From assembly GCA_964019415.1 (NCBI GenBank), contig OZ025873.1:2854982-2918981 (forward strand): a stretch of 64,000 nucleotides of DNA. Direction: 5' to 3'. The stretch is from Ianthella basta. Its lineage: Eukaryota; Porifera; Demospongiae; Verongiida; Ianthellidae. A program made the position numbers and the translations under genes. The notes below the pieces were generated by a model that worked only from the letters and a program-made list of their open reading frames with translations, was not told the origin of the DNA and did not search any database. Position 1 is the first letter of the stretch; every line of letters begins with the position of its first letter. Positions 1 through 15,000 of the stretch are shown here, piece by piece.

Positions 1-3000
1 CCTGAGCTTTCCTAATGGAACCTTCACTGACACCAGTGATGTGCCTGGACCAGAGGTACCAAGAAACAATTCACTGATGGTTGATGAGCTGATAGTAGAT
101 ATGACTGTCCCACAGCTGGACTCATTCCTGCTGTTTGACCTCGACTCTGGCATCCTCACCCTATTGTTTGATGAAACGATTCAAGTGGGTAGCATTGATC
201 TCTCCAGCTTGGCTCTTCACCAGACAAACGATGACACACAAGGGTACTCGTTGACTTCTGGGTCAGTTCTAACCAACGATAGTACCATGGTGACCATCCA
301 GATTTCTGACAGGGACTTGAATGAGATTAAGAAACGGGACATTTGCCGCTCACGAGGACTCTGCTGGGTGAGGCTTTCATCAACATTTGTGCTTGATGTC
401 ACCGGAAACATGCTTGATCCTATTGTGCCAAGATCTGATGTGTCTCTAACAGAAAGGGCTGATAGATTTGTGGAAGATATCACCAGTCCCAATCTCATTT
501 CATATGACCTGGATATGAACCAAGGCAGGGTAACTCTGAGGTTTGATGAACCAGTGAATTTCTTCTCAGTGGACCCTACTCAACTGACCTTCAGCAGTAA
601 CCGCACAGAAGGCTCATCCTATCAGCTGACTGGAGGAGATCGTGTGACTGCTGGGAATGATGTTGAGTTTGTGTTTGACCTTATTAGCAATGATCTCACT
701 CTGCTGAAGGCAGCTACAGATTTGGTGATTTCAAGAGCAACCACCTACCTCAACTACACGGCAAGCTTGGCAGTGGATCTCTCTACTCTGCGCAACCAAG
801 TGAATATTTCAGACCTTGAAGAAGGCCTGCTGCAGGTGACAAGCTACACAGCAGACATGGTTAATCCTGAATTAGTGGACTTTACCAGGCTGGACATGAA
901 CACAGGAAGAATCCAGTTAGAGTTCAGTGAGCCAGTTGAAATCAGCTCTTTCACACCATCCTCTGTCCAGCTCCAATCTGCTGCTGATGACAATGCAATG
1001 GGCACAGAAACATTTACACTAACTGGTGGTGTACCCAGCTATCTCAGTGATGAGAAGACTAGAGTGGAAGTAGTGTTCAGCATGTTGGATTTGCAGGACA
1101 TAAAGCTCATGGCCAACCTGGCCCGCCAAGAGTCTACCAGCTTTATTTCATTTTCAAGCAGTGCCCTCACTGACACAGCTTCTAACCCTATTCGCTCTGT
1201 TTCTGCCTCATCAGCTGCAGGCGTCAGTATATACATCACAGACAGCACTGGCCCACAGCTAACAGACTTCACCCTTGACATGAATAGTGGTATGCTGACA
1301 TTGTTCTTCAACGACATTGTGGATAGTGGTCTCATTACATACGAGCAGATCACATTGCGAGCCAACCGTGATCCTTCTGACACCATCAACCAATACACCC
1401 TCACTGGTGGTACTACCCCCAGCAGTGATGGGTATGTGGTGGTTGTTCAACTGACTAACACTGACCTGAATGCCATCAAGAGGATCACTGGTCTTGCCAC
1501 AGAACAAAACAACACTTTCCTAGCCATCACAGCCCAGGTAATACGTGATGTTTTTATGAATCCGGTGATGTCTGTCATTCCAGAAAACAGTGTGCCTGCT
1601 GCCAACTTTACTGAGGACATTACTCCACCTGTGCTGGACAACTTCTTCTTAGACATTGATCAGGAGGTGATCACTTTCTCCTTCAGTGAAACTATCAATG
1701 TTTCATCTTTCCAGGTGGATTCCATTACCCTGCAGAGCACCATGACAGGTGGTGTTTCGTATATGCTCACCAATGGCACACTAGTACCTGAGGATGCTGC
1801 TGATGTGGTAGAACTGTCTCTTACCACAGCTGAAATCAATGCAATCAAACTTATTCCAGGCCTGGGCACAGATGCTACTAATACATACATCTCTTTCCCC
1901 AATGGAACAGTCAATGACATGTTTGACAACCCCATAGATGCAATCTTGTCTACTAATGCAAAGATGGCCAGCAACTTTACACCAGATGTCACACGACCAG
2001 AATTAAGGAGCTACTGCCTCAACATGAACACTGGAGAGCTTCGCCTTTCTTTCTCTGAGAGTGTGAATGTAACGTCATTGGATGTGTCCCGAATCAGCCT
2101 GCAGAACTTGCCCACCATCAGCATTGATCCTAACAGTGGATTTGAGTCACATAACATCATGAGTGCCACTGTTGTCATGGATACTGGTGTGGAAGTTACT
2201 CTCCAGCTGTCACCAGCTGACATTAATGACATCAAGGCAATACGCACACTTGCTGTGTCAACCAACACTACTTTCTTGACCATAGGCTCAGGAGCAGTCG
2301 TGGACCAGTCTTCTCTTGCAGTTGTGGAGATCTCTCTCATCAGTGCTCTAGGCACTACTTGCTTCTTCCCAGATACGAGCCCTCCAACTCTCTCCTCATT
2401 CACCTTTGACTTAGGCAACCGTGAGCTGGTGCTCACCTTTGATGAGACCATTGACTTGGCATCAGTCACTCCAACCTCATTCATTTTCTACAACAGTAGG
2501 AATCAGTCCACTGCCCAAAATCTCACCCTGACAAATGGTACTCTACTCACTACTGTCAACTCCAACATCATCACCGTAGAGATGACTGTGGATGACCTCA
2601 ACTACATCAAGCGCTTCAGGGACTTTGGCACTAACTCCAGCAACACCTTCCTAGTTCTCAGTGCAGGCGCTGTAGCTGATATGGTCGGAATAGACATTGA
2701 AGCCATTCCTGTGTCAGAAGCTGTTGCAGCTTCAGATGTGCTTCCAGACTCCCAACCTCCATTCCTGTCCCGCTTCACACTTGACCTGGGTCGTGAGATA
2801 CTAGTGCTGACCTTTAGTGAGACTGTGGATGCATCAACTTTAGATGTGTCTGGAATCACCCTTCAAAATAGGGAGAGAGCTGCCACTGCTTCTTACCCCC
2901 TAACAGGTGGTACCTTCCCTGTAGAGAGTAACCATATCATTGAGATTCAGCTGGTAAGGATGGATGCAGACCTGATCAAGATTGATGAAGATCTAGCCAC

Positions 3001-6000
3001 TACCATTGACAGCACATTTATCTACCATTCAGTGATTGTCAGTGACATCAACGGCATCCCTATTGCAAACAGAACTGATGACAATGCTTTGAGGGCATCT
3101 CTTGTCATCAGGGACACAGTTCAACCCACACTACTCTCATTTGACTTTGTGCAGGTGAGTGGTCAGCCTCCTGTGGCACTCATCTTGCGCTTCTCTGAAA
3201 CAGTTAGAGCCAACACCTTGCAAACAAGTGGAATTGTGCTCCAGCTACCAACATCAGACGGAAATGTTAGTCGACGGCTGACTATAACTAACTGGTCCAT
3301 GGACAATTCCCCTAATGTGACGGTGTACCCCAGTGTAGATGACTTTCAGGACATTCAGATGCAGTCTCCACTTGGTCGATATCCCAACTCAACTTACCTT
3401 TCCATTGACAATTCCACTGTGATGGACATGAGTGGTCAACCTCTTGTGGGTCTTGCCCCTGATGATGCCAACGAAGTGACCTTCCACAATGTTGACCTTA
3501 TTCCTCCAGTCCTACAACAGTTCACCTTTGATCTCAATGAAGGGTTACTTTCACTCACCTTTATGGAAGCTGTGAATGTTTCCACACTTGATATCACCCG
3601 AGTGTTGGTGCAGAGTGATGCAGCTGGCGCCAACCATGTAGTGCTGAGCAATGGATCTGCAAGTGAAGATGCCACCGATGCCAGAAAGGTGAACGTTGAA
3701 TTGAGTGACAATGATTTGAATGCTATCAAAGCCATTCCTGACCTAGCCATTAGTGATGCCACCACCTATGTAGGCTTCCTCTCCCGAGCTATCTATGACC
3801 TGCAGCAGAATCCCAATGACAACCTCAGTGGCATTGCAGTAGACTTCTTACGTCCAGACCTCACCCGACCGCTCCTGAGCAGCTTTGACTTAGACCTCAA
3901 CACAGGCATCCTGCAGTTGGTCTTCTCTGAGACAGTTAACAGCAGCCTACTTCAAGTTGACCAAATTACCATTCAGGATGCAAGGTCCAGCCCAAATTCC
4001 AGCTATACGCTAATGGGGAGTGTTCCTGTCCCATCTGTGGGAGTGGATGTTAACATTACACTTGACGTGGATGACATCAATGCTCTCAAGACCAACCCTA
4101 ATCTGGCCAGCTCCCGAGTGACCACTTTCATTTCCTTCACTGGAGACCTCATCTCAGACATGGTTGGCAACAGGGTAGAGAGTGTGTCCAGCAGTAATGC
4201 ACGCATGGTCACCAACTACTATCAAGACCAGCAGATGCCTCAGCTATTGAATGTTGAACTGGACCTCAACACTGGTATTATTACACTCAGATTTGATGAG
4301 ACTATCAATGTGACGGCCTTCAATGTTTCTGACATCACCCTGTATCCATCCAATTTGGCTGTAGCCAATCCATTCCAGCTCATAACGGATGTTTATGCTT
4401 TCATCAAGCAAGACCACAGTAGCAATGTGATGATCATTTTCACAGAAGAAGGCTTGAATCTGCTGAATAACAGGACAGATCTGTGTACAATGGAAGGCGC
4501 CAACAACTGCTTCCTCTCTGTTCCAGCAGACTCAGTTGTGGACATGGCTGGGCTTTTCTTGCTTGCTGTGGACCAACGCGCAGTGGATAGGGTAGTCAAT
4601 GACACAACATCTCCCAGAGTGACACTGTTTGCAGAGATCAACTTACAAAGTGGAGTTCTTTTGATTGATTTTAATGAAGCAATTGATATTGACACATTCC
4701 AGCCTGAGTTCATTTCCCTTCAGAGTCTATTTGAGGGGCCGTTTGTAGATCGCGTTAATCTGACAGGTGGGGCCACAGAGGCAGTCACCCTCACCCGTGC
4801 CATGGTGACTCTGTCAATGGACGACCTTGTCACATTGAAATCTGATCAGAGAGTTTGCACATACAGGGGGAACTGCTATCTTGTGGCATCAGCACTGCTA
4901 GTGATGGATATTGCAGGCAACCCATTTGAGGCTATTGAGCAGATACAACCTGGTGTGATCGTAAGGACATTTATTCGAGATACCTTCAGTCCTCTCCTTG
5001 TTGGCTTTGACCTTGACATGAACTCTGACCAACTAGTGCTGCAGTTCGATGAACCAATTGACGGCAACAATTTTGATGTGACTGGTCTCACACTGCAGGG
5101 TGCAGCAAATACATCAGACAGCAGCAACTACTACACTCTCACTAGAGGAGCAGTGGACCTCTTGAGCCCTGTCAATGTTACCATCAACCTCACAACTTTG
5201 GATGTGAATGCATTGAAATCTGCCACCTTTGCTACAACTGACTCAGACACCTATCTTCGTATTGCAAACGGTACAGTATTTGATTTGGCATTTGATGCAA
5301 ATGCATTCACTAGCAGTGATCAAGCCACGCCTGTCAGATTGTACACCCCTGATACAACCCCACCAGAGCTGACCTCTTTCCAACTGGACTTAGAGAGGGA
5401 TACTCTCACTCTTGTCTTCAATGAACCTGTTAATGTCTCCTCTTTGAATATTTCAGGGATTGAGATTAGGCCTAACTGCTCTGATGGCAGGAGTCTCCAG
5501 CTGACATCAGGTACATTTGTGCCATCTACCTTGAGTGGAAACCACCAATCAGTGACCTTGATGCTGGCACCTTCTGACCTGATCCTTCTAAAGTCAGACA
5601 CAGACCTAGCTACCAATGAGAATAACACCTTCCTTCAGCTGAGTGCTGCAAGTGTATCGGATGCTGCTTCAAATGACATCTTGGCAACTCCATGCCTGTC
5701 TTCAGTGACAACTGAGGTAGACACACTGCGTATGCAACTTGTGGCCTTTGACCTGGACATCAACACTGGTATGCTGAATTTCACATTTGATGATGTAGCT
5801 GATGCGTCTTCATGGATGCCAGAAGCAATTCAATTCCAGCCTGGCCCAGTGGCTGGTAACTCTTCAGTGTATCGGCTTACAGACAACAGCTTAACCATGA
5901 GTGGCAATGGGTACACGATCATGGTTCAACTCTCTCCTGAAGATCACTATGGTCTGAAACTGCAGCCTGGAGTTGCAACAAGTCGTAATGACACTTTTGT

Positions 6001-9000
6001 GACAATGCAGGCCACTGCTATTGATGATCCTCTGGGTGTGGATGTTCTAGCCATCACAGACACAAAAGCACTGCAGGTACGGAACTTTATTCCCGACATT
6101 ACACCACCCAATTTGGTTGCATTTGACCTGGACATGAATCGGGGCGAACTGGTGGTGACATTTGATGACACTGTGAACACTGCCTCGTTGAACTTCAGCC
6201 AGTTTACATTGTTGAGTGCCCCACAATCTTCTGGAGTCTCTTCCCTCTCCCTCACAGCAGCTCCAGTCATGGCAGCAAGCAGTGATGGGCTTTCTATTGT
6301 GATCTCCTTGGACACAGATGATCTCAATGCTCTCAAACTGAACCTCGCCTTTGCAGTGGACAACACAACTACCTATCTTAGCATTACAGGGGGCAGCATT
6401 GAAGACCTCCTGGGCAACCCAGTGATTGGTGTGCCACCCATCGATGCTGAACCTGTCTCTGACTTTACTGCAGATACCACTGGCCCAATCCTGCTTGACT
6501 ACGAACTGAACATGACATCAGGCAGACTAGCACTCACATTTGATGAGATTGTTTCAGTTTCTACTCTCGATGTTACAGGAATTACCATCCAAGCTCTTGA
6601 GACTACTGAAGAGACCTCTGTCATCTACACACTCACAAGTGCCACTTTATTCTCTGGAGATGGCCTGAGTTTGGAATTAAGCATTAGTGAAGTGGACCTC
6701 TTTGGTATTCAAGGTGAACTCACTCTGGCAACATCATACCGTAACACCTTCCTTGCTCTACAGAATCTGACCATTCAGGACACAAGTGGCAACTATGCTC
6801 AAGCCATCCCAAGCACTAATGCTCTCAGGGTGAAATCTGAGAAATTCATGGATGATGTTGTGCCACCAAGCTTGAGAAGTTTCACATTGGACATGAACAC
6901 TGGTGTCCTGAGCCTCAATTTCTCAAAGGTCATTCTAGTCGACCAAATTGTGTTTGGTGATATCACTCTTCAGAATGCTCCCTCCATTTTGAGTGAAGGT
7001 TTTCGCAGTCTTGGTGGGGACACTGTCAATGGAGAAAACACGGCCTTTGTGGACATTTCACTATCACCAGCAAACTTGAATGCACTGAAGGCTAACACTG
7101 GCTTGGCCACTAATGCTGCCACTACCTGGATATCCTTCCCAGAAACTGCTTTCCAGAACACACGAGGGTTCCCTGTAGATCCAATCCTCAATGTGACTGC
7201 AATGATGGCAGATGGTTTCACAGAAGATTCACAACCCCCAGTTATTGTGGAAGCCGCTTTGGACATGAATGTGGGGTACTTGAACCTGACCTTTGATGAG
7301 TCTGTTCAGTTGAACACCTTTAACATCTCTGCTGTAACCATCTTGAACGATGCTATGGGCTCCACCTCTCTGACTCTCCAGACCTATGCCCCAGGAATCA
7401 ATTTTGCCTCTGCTGACCAGACCCAACTCAGCATTCAGCTTAACGTCCTGGACCTTAATTCACTGAAGATGGACCTAACCATTGCTACCAATCAGTCAAC
7501 ATCGTACTTGCAATTGGCAACAGGTGCTGTTCAGGATTACAACATGGTGCCCCTGAATGATACTGGTATTTTCCAAGTGAGCAATTTTGTTCCTGACACA
7601 ACTGGACCAAGACTGATTGATTTCTCTGTGGATATCACACGTGTTTTTCTCACTTTCGATGAAGTTGTGGACATCGACACACTGAACCTCAGTGCTCTTG
7701 TGTTCACAAGTGTTTTCAACTCCACTACCTACTCTCCTAACAGCAGCAATGCATCATATGGCAACCCTACTTCTGTCATTCTTGTTGAACTCTCTGACAC
7801 TGATTTTGCTGGTATAGGCACACTTGGCAATGCCCAGTCGCTGGTCATCCAGAGCATAGTGGTGTTTGACTTCTTTGGGAACCCAGTTCAACCCATTAGG
7901 GACCTGGGAACAGCCACAGGACCAGATATCACACCACCTCGCCTCTCCCGAGCTACCCTGGATGCCAACACTGGCGCACTGACCATAGGTTTTGATGAAG
8001 TTCTCCCAGTCAATCTTGTTGACCCAACTCAGATCACTCTCCAAGACTCAGACACCAACCCCATGCAGATGTTCACTCTTCGAGGTGATCTCACATCCAC
8101 AGCCAATGGCTCATCCTTTGTCATCACTATCCCAGAAAACGACCTTAATACAATCAAGGCTCTTGATCCTCTCCTACGTACCTCAGAGATGCTCTACATT
8201 GACCTCATGGCAGCAGCAGTAACTGATTTTAGTGGTAACAGTCTGGACACCACTGGTCTGCCTGCACGTGTCACAGTGTCACGCAGAGATTCAGTTAACC
8301 CTGTATTGCAGAATTTCAATGTTGACTGGAATGATGGCACTCTTACCATCTTCTTCAATGAGCCAGTTTTGTCAACAGCAGTAGACTTCACTGCCATCTC
8401 TCTTCAAGAGTTTTCTAATGGCTCTGCTGGCTACACTCTGCTCCTAACAAACGGGACCGTGGTCAGTGAGGATTCACAAGAGCTAACAGTTAGGCTGGAC
8501 ACGGATGATTTGAATGAGGTGTTCAGACTGCCTTTCTGTACTTCTGCAAGCAACTGCTTCATTTCTGTTGACTCAGGTGCATTCCAGGATGTCTTCAACA
8601 ATCCTGTTGAGCCAGTTCTTGTGTCCAATGCCATTGAAGCTACGAATTTTACAGCAGATGATCGCCCACCTACATTGATGCAGTTTACATCACTGGACCT
8701 TAGCAATGGAACCTTGACATTGAGCTTTTCTGAGACCGTGAATGCTAGCACAGTACTTGTGTCAGAGCTGACACTGCAGAGCTGGACTGAGCAGATGGGG
8801 GTTATTGATTTTGAACAGATTACACTCAGTGCTGAAAGTAATGTCACCAGTGGGAATGGTCCCACTGTCACCATCCAGCTCTCCACTAATGACCTGAATC
8901 GCATCAAGGCCACACAGGCTAACCCCAGTGGTTCCGTGTGTTCAGGAAGATTCTCTTGCTTTGTGCGCATCACAGGCGCCTTTGTGATGGACATGAATGG

Positions 9001-12000
9001 CAACAACAACACTGCTGTGGTAGATTCACGCATTCCAGAGTTCTTTGAAACACCTGAGGACTTACTTCCAGATGAAATTAGTCCTAATCTTATATCCTTC
9101 AGCCTAGATCTGACCAGACAGCAAATCTCATTCACTTTTGATGAAGCTGTGGATTACCGTGTCCTCAGAACAGACTTCATCTTTATCCAGGGCTCAGCTG
9201 ATGCTTCCACCAACGTCCAGCTCTCTCCACTGGATCCAGCCAACCTTGTCAATCCAACATTTGGGCAGACCATCACTGTGGCACTCACAAATGATGATAT
9301 CTTCAACCTCCAATCAGATGACACAGTGGCAACTCGAAGGGAAAACACCTACCTCATTCTCACACCTCAGGCAATCTCAGACATTGCGGCACAGCCTGTT
9401 ACAGAGAGGGTCACAAACGAGAGTGCTCTCCTTGTAGACTCTTACACAAATGACACTATCCCTCCTTCCCTCTCTTCCTTCACTCACATGGACATGGACA
9501 CTGGCCAAATCTTCCTCTCCTTCACTGAGCCAATTCTCCCCAAGGATGTAGATGTTTCTGCTATCACTCTTCAGTCCTTGTCTTTGGGTGGTTCTGCACA
9601 CACGCTCACTGATAGCACTGTGCAGCCTGTTGATGGTTCACGCAGCCTGGAGCTGGCTATTACCCTCTCGAGGGATGATCTTCGGGTTGTGAAGCTGCGT
9701 AATGACCTAGCAAGACGGGTATCTTCCAGCTACATCTCATTCCTACCTACAGCCTTCACTGACCCTGCAGGCAATGCTATTGTCAATGACACACAACGGG
9801 CTGCCATGTACACAGTGGACTCAACTAGTCCAGTGGTAGTTGACTTTGATCTGGACGTGAACACTGGGGAGCTAACGCTCTACTTTGATGATGTCATTGA
9901 TTTGGCTACTATCAATCCAGCTGAGATCACACTACAGAGTGCAGAAGACCGCTCAGTGGCCCAACAGACTTACCAGCTTACATCAGGCCCTTCTTCTGCC
10001 TCCACCAATGATAGCTACTCTATCTTGCTTTCTCTGACTGCCACAGATCTCAACAATATCAAGGGGATGAACCTCCTTGCCACAGAGAGGAGCAACACCT
10101 TCCTCACAATGACAGCAGAGGCACTTGAAGATCGCTTTGCCAACCCGGTAACTGCCATTGTGTCACGAATGGGCAAATTGGTGAGGAACTACACTGCTGA
10201 CACAACCTCACCTGAGCTGAGAGAGTGGACATTGGACTTGAATGCAGGTGCAGTTGTTTTTCTGTTTTCTGAAACAGTGGACATCATGACTCTTGCAACC
10301 ACGGAGATAACCCTTCAGGACATGAGGAATGGATCTGTTGCTGGCACACTCACAAGGACTCTTCTTGACCATGTGAGCACAAGTGTGATGGATGCAGCTG
10401 TTACCTTCAGCATCTTCCTCGACAATGATGACCTCAACTTCATCAAGGAAGCAGATGCCTTAGTAAACAACAGTGGAAACATCTCACTCTCCTACTTGTC
10501 CCTCACTGAGCTTTCTATTATGGACATGGCAGGCAACAACATCAGTGCCATATCCTCTGAAAGTGCTTTGCCAGCAATGAGGCAGATCCCAGACACCATC
10601 CCACCTGTCCTCAATGCCTTCAGCCTTGACCTCAATAATGGCATGGTGCACTTGGAATTCAGCGAGTCAGTGGATGCTGGGTCTCTTCAGCCAATGTCCT
10701 TCTGCCTGATTTCTAGCCGTGCTGCTACTGGAATGGGGGTCTGCTTGAATGGTAATGTATCCACTCAAGACATCCCCAGCGTGAACATTACCTTGACAAC
10801 CACGATATTGAATACCATCAAAGCTGACATTACACTGGCTGTTTCTATCAATTCTACATATATGGTACTTTTCACTGGTGCTGTAGCAGACCTGAACAAT
10901 CAAGAGATTCAGCAGCTGGCTAATCAGAATGCTGTTCGTGTGTCACAGCTTGTGGAGGACATGACTAGACCCCGACTGCAGTCGTATCATGTCAATCTTA
11001 ATGATGGAGAACTGATACTGACATTTGATGAAACCATGAATGCCTCCAGCCTGGATGTGAGTCAGATCACACTCTTGAATGTCATGAACACTTTCCAGAT
11101 CAGTCCTGGGCTACAACTTCTCTCACGTCAGCTCACACAGGGAGCCACTATCACTCCTCTCTACAGCAATGTGATCACTGTGGATCTGGTGGATGAAGAC
11201 TTCTTCTTCCTTCAGCAAACTCCTGGCCTATCTACTTCAGTAAGCAACACCTATCTCAGTATGTCTGAGGGAAGCATTCTGGATGCAAACAACCTACCTG
11301 TGTATGGAGTATTGTCAACCCAGGCAATTCAGGCCTCCATGATAGTTCCAGACGATAGTCCTCCATTCCTACAGAACTTCACCTTTGACCTCAATGAAGG
11401 TGCCCTCATCCTAACCTTCTCTGAAGTTATATCTTCCAGTTCATTTGATGCCACTCACCTCACACTGCAGAACACCTTGGCAGGTGGTGGGAGTACCTTC
11501 ACAATTCGAAGTGCCTCAGTTAACAATACTGACTCAGAAATAGTTGTGCTTGTCTTGTCCAACGATGACTTGAATGAAATTAAGCTGCTCCCTGACTTGG
11601 GAACCAGCACTGAAGACACATACCTGTCCATGAATGCAGCAGCAGCACTTGACACAAATGACAATCCAGTCATCTCCATCACTGCAGGCATGGCACAGAG
11701 AGCCCTAAGTGTGGTGAATGACACCACTGCACCACAGCTTATTGGCTTTGACTTGATACGGTCTGGACAGGACCTGATGGTTACCCTGCACTTTGATGAA
11801 ACTGTGTTAGCAGAAACTCTTGACCTTGCTGGTATCACCCTCCAAGATACTGCTACCAATGCAACCTTGACCTACACACTCACCACTGTCCGGGTCATCT
11901 CAAACAACAGTGCCAACATCACCTTGCTTGTTAATAGCACTGATGTGGATGAGATAAGAGCAAGACCACCCATTGGACAAGATGTAGCCAGCACATTCAT

Positions 12001-15000
12001 AGTTCTCTCTGCTGGAGGAATTTCAGATACCTCAGGGGTGCTCAGTGTAGCCATGGACACCGGAGTCGCTGCTGTCACAATTACAGCAGATTTTGTGCGC
12101 CCAGAGCTTGAGAGATTTGTGCTGGACCTGACAGGAAATGTCCTCACCCTGACTTTCTCCGACATTGTCTTCAACGACACTATTATAGTGTCTGCACTTA
12201 CCATTCAAGGTCGCAATGACAGTGACAGTGACAGTGTCACCCTCAGTGGTGGTGAACACAATGTCATAGGTAATGGACAGAATGTGGTGCAGTTGCAACT
12301 ATCTGAGGTGGATGCCAACGCCATTCGTGCTAATACAAGGTTGGCTGTCAGCCTTGGAACAACTTTCATTTCACTTGAAAGTGACTTCATCCAGGACAAG
12401 GCTGGCTTGAGAAACAATCCCATACTGACCACATCTGCCCTTCCAGCTTTTGACTTTGAACCTGACCGTGTGCGTCCTACTCTCTCCTCATTTGACCTTG
12501 ACATGAATGTTGGCCTACTTACTCTACACTTTTCTGAAACAGTCAACATCACCACTTTTATGCCAACTTTGATTGCTTTCCAAGGAGTGCAGTCTTCGCC
12601 CATCACCATGGTGCAGCTCACCGGTGGCACTCTCATGACTGTGACCCCTGGCCCAACCCTGGAATTAGCATTGGAAGCAGATGATGTTAACAGCCTCAAA
12701 GCTGATGCCACCATTGCTGTTGATTTGTTCACTAGTTTCATCACAATAGCTGCTGATGGTGTGTATGACATGAATGAGAATAGGCTGAGAGCTATCATGT
12801 CAGCAAGTGCTCAGATGGCTGCAAATTTCGTCAGTGATGAAGAAAGCCCTGCAGTACATGATGTCACCCTGAACCTCAATACTGGAACACTAACAATCAA
12901 CTACAATGAAACTATCAATGTGACAACATTTGATGTCATGTCAGTGACGTTTTACAGCACGGGAACTCCTACTGCTGATTCAAACTACACACTAACAGAC
13001 AGCTCTGTCATCTCCCCAATATCCCCAACTGTCGTCATCCAGCTTAGCACTGAAGACATCAATGCAATCAAGGCTCTTCCACTGTGTACGTTTGATGGAG
13101 CTGACAACTGCCTGCTGTACTTGCCTGAGAACATAACATTTGATATGGTAGATCGTGGTGCCCCAGAAGTTCTCTTTATGCCCATCACTATCATCAATGA
13201 TACTTCCGCACCTGTTTTGGAAGAATTTGTGAGCTTCAACCTGGAAACGAGAGAACTTGTTCTGAGATTCAGTGAATCTGTGAACCACTCAACATTTGAC
13301 TCAACGTTAGTAGTCCTTCAGACCCTGTTTGCAAACCCCCTAAGCCGGGTGCCTCTGATGGAAGGATCAGTTCTGTCTACTTCAGGCCCTGAAGTAACAC
13401 TGCTGCTGTCCATGAGTGATTTGCTTCGAGTGAAACAGGATGAACATGTGTGTGCGTACATGGGCGAATGCTATGTGTCAGCTTCGATGGGCCTGGTTCA
13501 GGACACTGTAGGTATCCCCTCCCTGTCTGTGCCACAAGTATCACCTGGGCTGATTGTGGGTATCTTCATCATGGATAGCTCTCCACCAGTACTACAGACT
13601 TCAACATTCAACCTAAACAATGGTAGGCTGACCCTTGTGTTTGATGAACCTGTTGACGTTTCTTCCTTCAACATCAGTGGAGTAACACTTCAGAGTGAAG
13701 AATACGAACCCCAGAGAGCTCACACTCTTACCAGTGGTGAAGTGTCGTCTAATGACAGCACTACCATCACAGTGATCCTCAGCAAGGCAGATGTGAATGC
13801 TATCAAACTGGCTGGATTTGCTACCAACAGTAATAACACCTTTGTTAACCTTGCAAACTACTCTGTTGTGGATGTGTCTCTTGCATTAAATGGCTACGAA
13901 GCAACTGGAAATGGTACCTTGGTCGACAACTATGTGCCTGACACCCTACCACCAATGATTGTGGTGTACACACTGGATCTTGACAACGATGAGCTACGTG
14001 TGTCCTTTAGTGAGCCAATTGATATGACCATGGTCCAAGGAAGCTTCTTTACTATCCGCTCTGGCTGTGATGTGAATGCCTCGTCAGTGAGTCTGTCACC
14101 AATGGTGCTTCCTAGCAGCAACCCAGAAGAGCTAAGGCTTGCACTCAGTGTAACTGATGTGGAGGACATCAAGATAGACACTTCCCTTGCCACTTCATCT
14201 AGTACCACCTTTCTCTTTGTCACCGAGGGAGCTGTACAGGACCTACTGCGCAACCCACTTCAGAATGTTACCTGCTTGCCACCTGGTGTCTACCAAGTCC
14301 CCAGCACTCGTCTCAGACTCGTGAGCTTTAACTTTGACATGAATGTTGGATTGCTGAACCTGACATTCTCAGATGTAGTGGACTCTCAAACATTCAATGC
14401 AGCTGGCATCTTGCTCCAGGCAGTAGAAGATCTGTCTGCTAGCCCTGATGCTCCATCTCAGTCCCTCTCTGTCTCCAGCCGAACCAATAGCCCCAATGGC
14501 AACCAACTGTCAGTACAACTGTCACAGAATGATCTGCTCCTAGTAAACTCAAAGGGTGGCCTGGCAACTAACATGAATGATACCTATCTCACTATTGCAG
14601 CAACCATTGTAGATGATACCAATGGCCTGGATGTTCTTGCAATAACTGATGGAAATGCTCTCCAGGTGTCCAGCTTCATTGGAGATGAGACAAGACCAGA
14701 TTTGTTGAGTTTTAGCATTGATTTGAACATTGGGATCTTAGAGCTGAACTTCTCAGAGCCCATTAATGCGTCCAGCATTGTGTATGAGGCAGTGACACTG
14801 TACAGCGATGCTACCAACAGCAGTTCATCTTATCAACTAACAACAGGATCAGTGACAAGATCAGAAGATGGATTCTCTGTTATCATTGAACTGAATCAAT
14901 TTGATCTGGATACCATCAATAGCATTCCTGACCTAGCTACCTCACAGTTGAGCACATTTGTTGCAGTAGCAGGAGGTGCCATCTTGGACTTGGCACGGAA

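Noticed and set aside
8431..9135. Long minus-strand open frames here and at 15037-15936 and elsewhere
   Set aside because: They are antisense shadows of a repetitive, stop-poor coding sequence. Their translations are low-complexity Ser/Val/Thr-rich strings that recur in the same relation to each module, with no start context or known domain.
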